DNA from: Telmatospirillum siberiense
GTDB lineage: Bacteria > Pseudomonadota > Alphaproteobacteria > Rhodospirillales > Magnetospirillaceae
NCBI RefSeq assembly: GCF_002845745.1
Contig: NZ_PIUM01000008.1
Span: 101,283-165,282, forward strand
Length of the DNA stretch: 64,000 nt
Reading direction: 5' to 3'
The stretch's first letter is position 1, and the number at the start of each line of letters is the position of its first letter. Shown piece after piece: positions 1 through 7,822 of the stretch. Under the pieces are notes generated by a model, which had not been told where the DNA came from, did no database searches, and saw only the letters and a list, made by a program, of their open reading frames with translations. A program made the position numbers and the translations under genes.

Positions 1-2
1 GA

Positions 3-410
3 CTGGTCGGCGAATTGCCGCATTCGGAAATGGCCCGACTGACCCAGATCGACTACGACCGCGAGATGGCGTTCATCGCCGTCCTGCATGATGACGGCGT
101 CGAGGGAGAAACCCTGGGCGTGGTCAGGACCGTCAGTGACCCCGACAACGAACGCGCCGAATTCGCCGTCATGGTCAGATCCGATTTGAAGGGAAGCGGA
201 CTGGGCCGCAAGCTCATGATGAAAATGATCGATTACTGCCGCGCCCGGGGGACCGGACAGATCGTCGGCCAGATCCTTACGGACAACACGCGAATGTTGA
301 AATTCGTCGAAAGCCTGGGCTTCAAGCGTCTGCGGTACGTCGAAGGCGACATCATCGAGGTCGCTCTCGACCTCAGGGCAACGATGGGTCCGCAGGCCGA
401 AGCAACATGA
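3..410 (+). CDS. C-terminal part of a GNAT-domain protein, probably acetyl-CoA-synthetase-like/GNAT fusion (5' end outside window)
   Basis: The reading frame is open from the first bases of the window, so the 5' end is missing. The visible 135 residues are a GCN5-related acetyltransferase domain: an RLTQIDYDREMAF segment, a VVRTVSDPDN strand, and the acetyl-CoA pyrophosphate-binding loop RSDLKGSGLGRKLM. The TQIDYDREMA wording is typical of GNAT domains fused behind an NDP-forming acyl-CoA synthetase module (the Pat/YfiQ protein-lysine acetyltransferase family), which acetylates proteins such as acetyl-CoA synthetase. The synthetase part is not visible, so a stand-alone GNAT enzyme remains possible. 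The TTG at 15 is an internal codon, not a convincing start. Confidence 0.75.
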   Translation: MVGELPHSEMARLTQIDYDREMAFIAVLHDDGVEGETLGVVRTVSDPDNERAEFAVMVRSDLKGSGLGRKLMMKMIDYCRARGTGQIVGQILTDNTRMLKFVESLGFKRLRYVEGDIIEVALDLRATMGPQAEAT

Positions 411-606
411 CGAGGCATTCCTTCGGAAAGAAACTTTCATTTTTACTTTAATTCAATCCAATGGAAGATAGACGCAGAGCCGCATTCATGGAAAATAATG
501 ATTGGCGGGCTTCTGGTCCTTCTTATTGCCGTAGCATCGATTCTGCCCCACAATAGCCGCCGTTTCGTGGGCCATAGGGCGATCAAGGCAAAAGGTTTAT
601 TAGGCA

Positions 607-1410
607 ATGTCGTTTCCGACCCTCATTGGTTTTCTGTTGGGTATCGGGCTGTTCGTTTTTTCGATCCTGCTCAGCACCGACAATTATGTGATTTTCCTGC
701 ATCTCGCCGGTTTCATCATGGTGATTGGCGGGACCACTGCGGCAACTTTCGTCGCCTTCGAGCCTCGTTACGTTCTCCAGGCCATGCGCATCACCCTCTC
801 GATCTTCTTTACGCACAAGATCGGCCGGTCGGTCCTCACCAACGAAGTGGGGCGAATGATCCGGTGGGGATATATGGTGCAGAAGAGCGGCCTTCCCGCC
901 CTCGAATCGGACGCCAAGGTGCTCCGCAAACAAGATAATTTCCTGGCTTTCGGCATCGACTTGGTGATCTCCGGCTACACCGGCCAGGAAGTGCGGGAAA
1001 TTCTCGCCAACACCATCGAGACGACCTTCCACCGCCATAGCGTCCCTGCCGACATCCTGCGCCAGATGGCCAACAACGCACCGGCCTTCGGCATGATCGC
1101 CACCCTGGTCGGCCTGGTCGTCATGCTCGACAAGATGGGATCCGACCCGTCGAAGGTGGGGCCCGGCATGGCCGTCGGCCTGATGGGTACGCTCTACGGC
1201 GTCACCTTCGCCCGCATCATCTTGATGCCGACCGCGAGCAAGGTTCAGCAGCGTGAGGAAATCGTCCGTTTCCGACAGTATTTGGTGGCCGAGGGATTGG
1301 CCTTGCTGGCCGAACGCCGCAGTCCGCGCTACATCCAGGACAAGATGAACAGTTTCCTCGATCCCGCACTACACTTCGACATCGACCGCATGCTGCGCGG
1401 CAAGAGCTGA
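607..1410 (+). CDS. motA: Flagellar motor stator protein MotA (PomA/MotA type)
   Basis: 267 residues, close to the usual MotA length. Two N-terminal membrane helices (about 4-22 and 28-50) are followed by a cytoplasmic loop with the charged KSGLPALES segment and by the paired C-terminal helices. APAFGMIATLVGLVVML and GPGMAVGLMGTLYGV carry the prolines and glycines conserved in MotA/TolQ/ExbB proteins. With MotB it forms the inner-membrane ion channel that drives flagellar rotation. motB follows after 5 bases, so the two form an operon. No other flagellar genes are in the window. An AGG-rich stretch lies just upstream of the ATG. Whether the coupling ion is H+ or Na+ cannot be decided from sequence. 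Confidence 0.95.
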   Translation: MSFPTLIGFLLGIGLFVFSILLSTDNYVIFLHLAGFIMVIGGTTAATFVAFEPRYVLQAMRITLSIFFTHKIGRSVLTNEVGRMIRWGYMVQKSGLPALESDAKVLRKQDNFLAFGIDLVISGYTGQEVREILANTIETTFHRHSVPADILRQMANNAPAFGMIATLVGLVVMLDKMGSDPSKVGPGMAVGLMGTLYGVTFARIILMPTASKVQQREEIVRFRQYLVAEGLALLAERRSPRYIQDKMNSFLDPALHFDIDRMLRGKS

Positions 1411-1415
1411 AAATC

Positions 1416-2081
1416 ATGGCCGACAACCGATTCAATCCGCACAAGCACGAGGAAAATGAAGACTGGCTCATGTCCTATGCGGACATGATTACGCTTCTCT
1501 TGTCCTTTTTCGTGCTGCTGCTTTCCATGTCGCACATCGATCCGGTGAAATTCGAGAAAGTCCAAGGCGGCATGGCGCGCGATATCGGCAAGCATCAGAC
1601 CGCTCAACCGTTACAGGAGCTAAAGACCGAGGTTGGACAGGTGCTGCGCGGCCTCAAACTGGACGATGACAAGGTGAGCCTGGGCTCGGACCAGCGCGGC
1701 CTGGTGCTGGAATTCGACGCTGGGACATTCTTCGAGCCGGCTTCGGCCAAGCTGAAGGAGGAATTGGTTCCCGCCCTGTCCAAACTGTCCGAAACCCTCA
1801 ACTCCCCCCGCTATTCGGCCTTCCAGATCGAAGTTCAGGGCCACACCGACGACACGCCGGTCAATACCCCGACCTACCCGTCCAACTGGGAATTATCCTC
1901 GGCCCGCGCCACCATCGTGGTCCGGACCTTCATTCAATATGGCATCGACCCGACCCGGCTGGCCGCGGAGGGATTTGCCGATACCCGCCCCAAAGTTTCC
2001 AATCACGATGTCACCGGCCGGCCGCTTCCGGTCAACCAGGCGATCAATCGCCGCGTTTCGGTGCACATATTCCCGCGCTGA
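1416..2081 (+). CDS. motB: Flagellar motor stator protein MotB
   Basis: 221 residues. The N-terminus carries the MotB plug/TM signature WLMSYADMITLLLSFFVLL, in which Asp23 is the family's ion-binding aspartate. A periplasmic linker leads to an OmpA/MotB peptidoglycan-binding domain (about 95-218), with VQGHTDDTPVN and the SSARA...F..YGID...AAEGFADTRP pattern. The protein anchors the MotA/MotB stator to peptidoglycan. At 221 residues it is shorter than E. coli MotB (about 300), as in many alphaproteobacterial stators. It starts 5 bases after the motA stop and is clearly co-transcribed. Confidence 0.95.
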   Translation: MADNRFNPHKHEENEDWLMSYADMITLLLSFFVLLLSMSHIDPVKFEKVQGGMARDIGKHQTAQPLQELKTEVGQVLRGLKLDDDKVSLGSDQRGLVLEFDAGTFFEPASAKLKEELVPALSKLSETLNSPRYSAFQIEVQGHTDDTPVNTPTYPSNWELSSARATIVVRTFIQYGIDPTRLAAEGFADTRPKVSNHDVTGRPLPVNQAINRRVSVHIFPR

Positions 2082-2131
2082 ACTGCCGCCCCCTTCAGAC
2101 CCAAACGGACGACGGTATTTTTCCGCGTCTG

Positions 2132-2956
2132 TTAAAGACCGACCGTCATATCGTCGCGGCTGACGAAGGCGCCGCTCCACATTTCGGCTGCGATTTTTTC
2201 GATAGCAGCCATATCACTGTCCACATGATCCGGACTGTGGTGGAAAATCGCCAACCGCTTGGCCCCGGCCAGCCGGCAAAGCCGCACCCCCTCTTGCCAG
2301 GTCGAATGCCCCCAGCCGATCTTTTCGGGGAATTCGTCATCGGTATAAGTGCAGTCATAGACCACCAGATCGGCCCCCTCGATCAGCTTGAGCACGCTCT
2401 GATCGGGCGCTCCCACCACATGTTCGGTATCGGTGACATAGCAGACCACCTTGCCGCCGAGTTCCAGCCTGTAGCCGGTTGCGCCATTGGGATGACGCAA
2501 CGGCGCCGTCCACACCACGAGCCCGGGCCCCAAATCGCCAAGGCGATCTCCGGCACGAAAATCCTCGTAGGACATCTGGGCTTTCAAGGCGGCCAGAGGT
2601 ACGGGAAAAGTCGGATCGGTCATCTGGTTGGCCAAAACGGAATGAATGCCACCGGCGTCGATCAGATGCCCGGCCAAAACCCGGAAGCGCCAGCCGGGAA
2701 CATAGACCGGCGCGAAGAATGGGAAGCCGTTGATGTGATCCCAGTGGGTATGAGTCAGCAGCAGAACGCCAGATCCGACGTGACGGCGGACGTAATCCTG
2801 CCCTAACGTCCGAATGCCCGTTCCCGCATCGAGGATAACATTGCAGGTTCCATCGGTGATCTCGACGCAACTCGTGTTGCCGCCATAAACGATATGGTTG
2901 GGCGACGGACAGGCTATGCTACCCCGCACTCCCCAGAATTTCACCTTGACGGCCAT
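2132..2956 (-). CDS. Metallo-beta-lactamase-fold hydrolase
   Basis: 274 residues. The ATG at 2956 is preceded by a GGGAG ribosome-binding site. It opens with VKFWGVRGSIACPSP, followed by GGNTSCVEI and the zinc motif HTHWDH (69-74), and ends with HHSPDH. This is the layout of the MBL-fold 'phosphoribosyl 1,2-cyclic phosphodiesterase-like' subgroup (YycJ/PhnP-related), which are metal-dependent phosphodiesterases or hydrolases. The substrate cannot be read from sequence. It lies 91 bases downstream of, and on the same strand as, the SAM-hydrolase-family gene, suggesting an operon. The same frame stays open further upstream into that neighbour; the longer start is rejected because the MBL domain begins at this ATG. 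Confidence 0.85.
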   Translation of the reverse strand: MAVKVKFWGVRGSIACPSPNHIVYGGNTSCVEITDGTCNVILDAGTGIRTLGQDYVRRHVGSGVLLLTHTHWDHINGFPFFAPVYVPGWRFRVLAGHLIDAGGIHSVLANQMTDPTFPVPLAALKAQMSYEDFRAGDRLGDLGPGLVVWTAPLRHPNGATGYRLELGGKVVCYVTDTEHVVGAPDQSVLKLIEGADLVVYDCTYTDDEFPEKIGWGHSTWQEGVRLCRLAGAKRLAIFHHSPDHVDSDMAAIEKIAAEMWSGAFVSRDDMTVGL

Positions 2957-3047
2957 ATCACACTCCCAAGGCGTGAAAGGGGTCCATTCCCAGCCCGCCC
3001 CCTCGTGATCACGGTCATCTTTTATGTATTCGATATAAACGAAATAC

Positions 3048-3821
3048 CTATGATTTCGCAGATATAATTTGAACCTCGTCTCCCACGCCCCGTTCGAAAA
3101 GCCGGTCGGCACGACCGCGATTGACCGCCACCTCCGCCAATCCGTTGGCGTTTTCGTACCAGAAGGCCGCCCCCAAGGGCACGTCGGAAAAGGTTCGGGC
3201 GCGAACCAGACGTCGCCCGGCCACAACCAGAACGGCATCGTCCGGAATGATGCAGGCCCGCAGACCGGTCATTAAATTCCCATAGACATCAACATAAACA
3301 ATGACGGGAAGATCGTCCGGCCAATCGAGGAACCGAGGTATCTTTCCTTCAACCAGACCACATTCTCCGACATCCCCCCCTTTTGCCAGATGGGCCGCGG
3401 CGGGAGCGAACAGATCCCGGCCATGAAAACTGGCCGAAACCGGCTCGGGGCCCGAGTGGATAAAAAACGTCCGGGCGGTGGAGGCGCGCCTTAGCAGCGG
3501 CTCGAACAGCCCATTTCCCGGGCCGACGAACCAACGGCCATCAATCCGGGCAGCCACAGCCGGCCGTTCACTGCCCACCGTCGGATCGACCACGCACAAA
3601 AACACGCTGCCGGCGGGCATGGCATCGACGTAGGCGGCCAACAGATAGGCTGCCTCGCGCGGACGTTGGGCCGGCGCGTCGGCGAAAAGATCGATGACCG
3701 GCACGATCGGGGCGATTCGCCATAACGCGGCCTTGACCTGCCCGGTGTAAGGCCCCTCAAGACCGAAATCGGTGAACAGCACGATCAGCGGCGCCTGTGG
3801 CGACAAATCCAAACCTTTCAT
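3048..3821 (-). CDS. SAM hydrolase / SAM-dependent chlorinase-fluorinase family protein (DUF62)
   Basis: 257 residues matching the whole DUF62 fold: IVLFTDFGLEGPYTGQVKAAL at the N-terminus, then VDPTVGSERPAV, FVGPGNGLFEPLL, and a C-terminal beta-barrel part with VYGNLMTGL. Characterised members mostly hydrolyse S-adenosylmethionine with water (SAM hydroxide adenosyltransferases); only a few actinobacterial members are halogenases, so the housekeeping activity is the safer call. The ATG at 3821 heads a probable two-gene unit with the MBL-fold hydrolase. Upstream is a long AT-rich region shared with a divergent TetR gene. Confidence 0.85.
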   Translation of the reverse strand: MKGLDLSPQAPLIVLFTDFGLEGPYTGQVKAALWRIAPIVPVIDLFADAPAQRPREAAYLLAAYVDAMPAGSVFLCVVDPTVGSERPAVAARIDGRWFVGPGNGLFEPLLRRASTARTFFIHSGPEPVSASFHGRDLFAPAAAHLAKGGDVGECGLVEGKIPRFLDWPDDLPVIVYVDVYGNLMTGLRACIIPDDAVLVVAGRRLVRARTFSDVPLGAAFWYENANGLAEVAVNRGRADRLFERGVGDEVQIISAKS

Positions 3822-4280
3822 TCTTATTTTCCGATTAGTGGGATAAAGACAAGAAATAAGACCATCAAAAGATGCTCATCATTTTATCTGAATCCAAACC
3901 AGAAGATCGTATCGAATATCAGAGACAGGAGAGCAACCACCACATTCGCTTCGTAAATATTAGATAAATCACAAACGCAGAATTTAACTCATATTATAAG
4001 AATGATTTTCATAATCATGTGTTATAATATTAAATTAATACGAACATACTACTTTTAGTAAAAAATAATTTTATGAAAAAACATACATTTATATGACTAA
4101 AAATACTTGCAGAATGCGCAACCGACAATTCAAGCGTGCGCAACCATGAACCGCATCGCGCCTACTAAATAAGGATATCTGTTTTTTTCCAGAAATCCAC
4201 TTAACCTCACGAAAGCTTTGACAAATGTGGTGCCGAGTAGTTTACATCGAAAGTGATAAGCAAGGGATGGAGGCCCCGAG
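3822..4280. other. AT-rich divergent intergenic region
   Basis: 459 bases between the DUF62 gene and the divergent tetR gene, with no plausible gene. Base composition falls sharply compared with the surroundings, especially about 3960-4110. It contains an inverted repeat ATGATT-TTCAT-AATCAT near 4002-4018, which could be an operator (it loosely resembles Fur-type boxes) or chance in AT-rich DNA. Both flanking promoters must lie here, and autoregulation by the TetR protein would be expected to act here too. Confidence 0.5.
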
Positions 4281-4925
4281 GTGAAGAGCGGAAATGGACA
4301 ACGTAAACGCCTGCCGAGAGCCGAACGCGAACGCCTCATCATTGAAGAAGCCGTCCGCTTTTTCTCGGAAGTGGGTTTTGAAGGACAAACCCGGGCTTTG
4401 GCCGAGCGTCTTGGTGTCACCCAGCCCCTGCTCTATCGGTATTTCGCCGACAAGGAAGCCTTGATCGAACGGGTCTTCGACGAAGTGTTCCTGCGCCGCT
4501 GGCGCCCGGAATGGGAAGAACTGCTGCGCGACAGGAAACGTCCCCTGGACGAACGGCTGATCGATTTCTACCAAAATTACTGCAGCACGATCTTCAATGC
4601 GGAATGGATCCGCATCTTCATGTTCGCAGGATTGAAGGGGGAAGGCGTCAACCAGCGCTATTTCGATATTGTCTCCAACAATATTCTCAAACCTTTCTGC
4701 GCCGAATTGCGTCATGACCTGGGACTGCCGACGGCGGAAACCCGGCCCATCTGCGAAGAGGAAGTCAATCTCGCCTGGGCTCTCCACGGTTCGATCTCCT
4801 ATATCGCGTTGCGCAAATGGATCTACAAACTGCCGGTGCCGGAAAACATCGACAATCTGATTGCCACCTCCGTCAGAGCTTATCTGCAGGGAAGCGGCAA
4901 CGTCATGAAACAGATCCTGGCCTGA
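4281..4925 (+). CDS. TetR/AcrR-family transcriptional regulator
   Basis: 214 residues. The GTG start at 4281 has a GGATGGAGG ribosome-binding site. The N-terminal TetR HTH (about 10-60) reads RERLIIEEAVRFFSEVGFEG ... ALAERLGVTQPLLYRYFADKEALI, followed by an all-helical ligand/dimer domain that cannot be assigned to a ligand. TetR proteins usually repress a divergent or downstream gene. Candidates are the divergent DUF62/MBL pair and the downstream membrane protein. A hairpin without a T-run follows the stop at 4935-4956. Confidence 0.9.
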   Translation: MKSGNGQRKRLPRAERERLIIEEAVRFFSEVGFEGQTRALAERLGVTQPLLYRYFADKEALIERVFDEVFLRRWRPEWEELLRDRKRPLDERLIDFYQNYCSTIFNAEWIRIFMFAGLKGEGVNQRYFDIVSNNILKPFCAELRHDLGLPTAETRPICEEEVNLAWALHGSISYIALRKWIYKLPVPENIDNLIATSVRAYLQGSGNVMKQILA

Positions 4926-4934
4926 GTGGAAAAT

Positions 4935-4956
4935 ACGGCGTTCTTGCGAACGCCGT
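4935..4956. terminator. Hairpin downstream of tetR
   Basis: Perfect 9-bp arms ACGGCGTTC / GAACGCCGT with loop TTGC, 10 bases after the tetR stop. There is no U-tract after the stem, so it is either a weak terminator or an mRNA 3'-end stabiliser. Confidence 0.45.
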
Positions 4957-5057
4957 CATGGCGAGTGCTCCGATCAGACGCCGCTCGGGCTTGGCGCACC
5001 GAATCATTTCACTGAATCCGTGCACTGGCTTGACGCTAACCGTCGGGAAGGTTAGCA

Positions 5058-6674
5058 ATGGTCATGATTCCATCGCACTCCCCCCCACAACGCGCGCGTC
5101 TTCTGCTTTTCTTCGTCGTCCCGCCATGTTTCGGGCTGGCAGCGCTATATCTCGGCATGGACGCCAACTGGGATTTGCGGAATTATCATTATTATAACGC
5201 CTGGGCTCTGCTGACCGATCGCTATGACCGCGACATCGCGACGGCCCAGATCCCCACCTTCTACAATCCGATCATCGACGTCCCCTATTTTCTTCTCGCC
5301 CAATGGCTGCCGGCGCGCCTTCTGGCTTTTCTGCTGGGCTGTCTGCACGGCATCAACTTCATTCTTCTCCATTGCCTGGCGGAACGCGTTCTGATCATCC
5401 GGGGGTCTTGGCGGCGCCTGTCGATCTGCGGCGCCGTCGCGCTGGCCGGAACCTGCGGTGCCGTGGCTCTTTCCGAAATCGGCACCGTTTTCTATGACAA
5501 TCTGTTGAGCTTCGGTTTCTTCGGATCCCTGGCCCTGGCGCTTCGCCATTGGAAGCGGCTGGAGGGGGGAGACTGGAAACAAGCCTGCCTTTCGGCGGCT
5601 CTCGTCGGTCTTCCCGCCGGACTGGCTTTCGGGCTCAAGCAAACCTCGGTCATCTACACGTTCGGCGTTTGCGGAGGGCTTTTGTTTTGCCTTCCCGTTT
5701 CGCCATGGCGACGCCTGCTGGCCGCATTCTTCTGCGGTCTCGGCATCCTGGGCGGATTGGCGCTCGGTGGCGGATACTGGATGTGGCACCTGTGGCACCT
5801 CTACGGCAATCCGCTGTTCCCCATGTTCAATCAATTTTTCCGCTCACCCTGGGGATTGGTGGATTCCTATCGCGACGTCCAATATCTGCTGGGGTCCGCC
5901 TGGCGACGGGTCTACTTCCCGGTGCTGTTCAGCTTGGATAGCCGGCAGGCGGGAGAGATCCACTTCCGGGACTACCGCGTGCTGAGCGTCTTCCTGCTGA
6001 TCCCATTGGCCGGCATTACGGCCTGGCGGGATGCGGCCCGGCGCAAAATGCCATCCCCTCCCGCTCCCTTCGAACGGCGACAGGCGGCCTATCTGCTGAC
6101 CGCAACAGCCATATCCTATGTGGTCTGGGTACAGTTATTCGGCGTTTATCGCTACATCATCGCCATCGAAATGCTGGCGCCGCTCCTGGCCGTTCTCGCC
6201 GTGGGATATTTGACCCCTCTCGGCCGCTTTCGCCGTCCATTGACCATCGGACTGCTGGCGCTGCTGGTCGTCTCGACCAGGCCCGGCACATGGATCCGCG
6301 TTCCCTTCGAAGACCAGGCCGTCGCCGTGGAAGTCCCCGCCATTCCCGACCCGGCGAACACCATTGTCCTTTTGGCCGGACATGAGCCGCTTTCTTTCCT
6401 GCTCCCCGCATTTCCTCCGGAAATCCGCTTTCTCCGGATCGACAGCACCTTTACCAACCCCGATCAAACCACAGTCCGCTTCAATCAGGAAATGCACCGG
6501 ATCGTCGAACATCATCGGGGGCGACTGTCCGCCCTTTTCATTCCCACCGAACGTCATGATGTGATCAATCGCCTGGGCGACTACGGTCTTTTCATCCCGG
6601 ACGGCCTTTGCGCCACGGTCACCTCGCCGATCGGCGCGGCGCCCTACGATCTCTGCCCGGTGGAACGGAAATAA
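5058..6674 (+). CDS. Polytopic membrane protein, GT-C glycosyltransferase-like
   Basis: 538 residues with about ten hydrophobic segments spread over the whole length. The ATG at 5058 has a GGGAAGG site. Near the N-terminus the first membrane helix is followed by a periplasmic loop with MDANWDLRNYHYYNAWAL. The acidic/aromatic residues after TM1 and the overall topology are typical of GT-C polyprenyl-phosphate-sugar glycosyltransferases, though I do not recognise a specific family. A C-terminal soluble tail (about 430-538) follows the last helix. It lies 20 bases before the EamA exporter on the same strand. Probable role: envelope glycan assembly; this is inference from topology only. Confidence 0.6.
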   Translation: MVMIPSHSPPQRARLLLFFVVPPCFGLAALYLGMDANWDLRNYHYYNAWALLTDRYDRDIATAQIPTFYNPIIDVPYFLLAQWLPARLLAFLLGCLHGINFILLHCLAERVLIIRGSWRRLSICGAVALAGTCGAVALSEIGTVFYDNLLSFGFFGSLALALRHWKRLEGGDWKQACLSAALVGLPAGLAFGLKQTSVIYTFGVCGGLLFCLPVSPWRRLLAAFFCGLGILGGLALGGGYWMWHLWHLYGNPLFPMFNQFFRSPWGLVDSYRDVQYLLGSAWRRVYFPVLFSLDSRQAGEIHFRDYRVLSVFLLIPLAGITAWRDAARRKMPSPPAPFERRQAAYLLTATAISYVVWVQLFGVYRYIIAIEMLAPLLAVLAVGYLTPLGRFRRPLTIGLLALLVVSTRPGTWIRVPFEDQAVAVEVPAIPDPANTIVLLAGHEPLSFLLPAFPPEIRFLRIDSTFTNPDQTTVRFNQEMHRIVEHHRGRLSALFIPTERHDVINRLGDYGLFIPDGLCATVTSPIGAAPYDLCPVERK

Positions 6675-6694
6675 ACTCCAGACGGAGCCGGCCC

Positions 6695-7579
6695 ATGACA
6701 TCCTTCGCTTCGACCCCTCACGGCAACCTGTCTCGCGGCATACTCTGGCTCCTCCTCGCGGTCACCCTGTTCGTCTGCATGGACAGTGTCGCCAAGTTCC
6801 TGACCACGCGGATTCCCGTCAGCCAGATCGTCTGGGCGCGCTACGTCTTCCACCTCACCGCCATGCTGCCGGTGATCCTGTGGCATGGTCCATTGCGCCT
6901 GGCCGTCACCTCGCGGCCCGGATTGCAGATCGCCCGTTCATTGATGCTTCTGGCCGTTACCTTGCTGTTCAACATGGGATTCCGGCATCTGCCGTTGGCG
7001 ACCGTAACCGCCATCGGCTTCGCCACCCCCCTGGTGGTCACCGCCCTGGCGGTCCCGCTGCTGAAAGAGAAAGTCGGCCCGCGTCGTTGGGCGGCGGTGC
7101 TGGTGGGATTTGCCGGTGTGCTGGTGGTGGTCCGTCCCGGCAGCGGCAGCTTCGACCTGGCCGTGCTGTTTCCCCTGGCCGGCGCGGTGTGCAACGGCTG
7201 TTACCAGTTGGCGACCCGCGCGCTGAGTGGGCGCGATCGCGCCCTGACCACCATTTTCTGGACCGGATTGGGCGGCTGTGCCGCCATGACCCCCGTCATG
7301 CCTTGGGTCTGGCATTCGCCGGACGCCCTGGAATGGGGACTGCTGGTGCTTTACGGCTCCTTGGGGTTCGTCTCCCACTACATGCTCATCTTGGCCTTTC
7401 ACCATGCCAGCGCCTCGGTCCTGGCGCCGTTTTCCTATACCCAGCTGGTCCTGGCCATTCTTTCGGGCGTCATCTTCTTCCATAACGTGCCGGATGTTTG
7501 GACGCTGGTCGGAACCACGCTGATCTGCTGTAGCGGTCTCTATGTCTGGTACCGGCAGAAACAGACGTCGGGCACCTGA
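6695..7579 (+). CDS. EamA-family (DMT superfamily) transporter
   Basis: 294 residues, ten predicted membrane helices in two EamA repeats (about 8-140 and 150-285). Typical features are GILWLLLAVTLFVCMDSVAKFL at the start, PLATVTAIGFATPLVVTALAVPLLKEKVG in the first repeat, and SASVLAPFSYTQLVLAILSG in the second. These proteins export metabolites; the substrate is unknown. The ATG at 6695 is chosen over earlier in-frame codons because GACGGAG precedes it and the first helix begins directly after it. It is 20 bases downstream of the GT-C-like gene. Confidence 0.85.
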   Translation: MTSFASTPHGNLSRGILWLLLAVTLFVCMDSVAKFLTTRIPVSQIVWARYVFHLTAMLPVILWHGPLRLAVTSRPGLQIARSLMLLAVTLLFNMGFRHLPLATVTAIGFATPLVVTALAVPLLKEKVGPRRWAAVLVGFAGVLVVVRPGSGSFDLAVLFPLAGAVCNGCYQLATRALSGRDRALTTIFWTGLGGCAAMTPVMPWVWHSPDALEWGLLVLYGSLGFVSHYMLILAFHHASASVLAPFSYTQLVLAILSGVIFFHNVPDVWTLVGTTLICCSGLYVWYRQKQTSGT

Positions 7580-7607
7580 CACCAGCCCGTGACGGGCATT
7601 CTGGCTT

Positions 7608-7817
7608 ATACCAAGTCTCGATGAGGATGCCTCATCGAGACTTGGCTGGGCCGTTGAGACCCCGCGCGAGCGTTCGCGCGTAAGCCTTAGCAGCCCGAAG
7701 GGCAAACGACGCCGCAGGCGGGCCGAAGGCCGAGCATGGCCAAGCAACGGATACGGATGTATCCCGCCCGGCGATTGAGGGCTCGGTGATCGGTTCCGAT
7801 CACCGAGAGTTGATATT
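7608..7817. repeat. Dispersed palindromic element, copy 1 (long form)
   Basis: About 210 bases between two convergent genes. The left end is a perfect hairpin with 16-bp arms (CCAAGTCTCGATGAGG, 7611-7626, and its complement at 7630-7645) and loop ATG. A second stem is CGCGCGA-GCGT-TCGCGCG (7663-7680), a third GGATAC-GGAT-GTATCC (7749-7764), and the right end TCGGTGATCGG-TT-CCGATCACCGA (7783-7806). Copy 2 at 24893-25041 has the same order of stems, several with different but still complementary bases. Copy 1 carries roughly 60 extra bases in the middle, with small stems of its own. The element resembles REP/BIME or MITE-type repeats; no transposase is nearby. Confidence 0.8.
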
Positions 7818-7822
7818 ATCGA

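Noticed and set aside
4002..4018. Fur-box-like palindrome ATGATT-TTCAT-AATCAT
   Set aside because: The match is loose, lies in very AT-rich DNA, and no iron gene is nearby, so it is not listed as a site.
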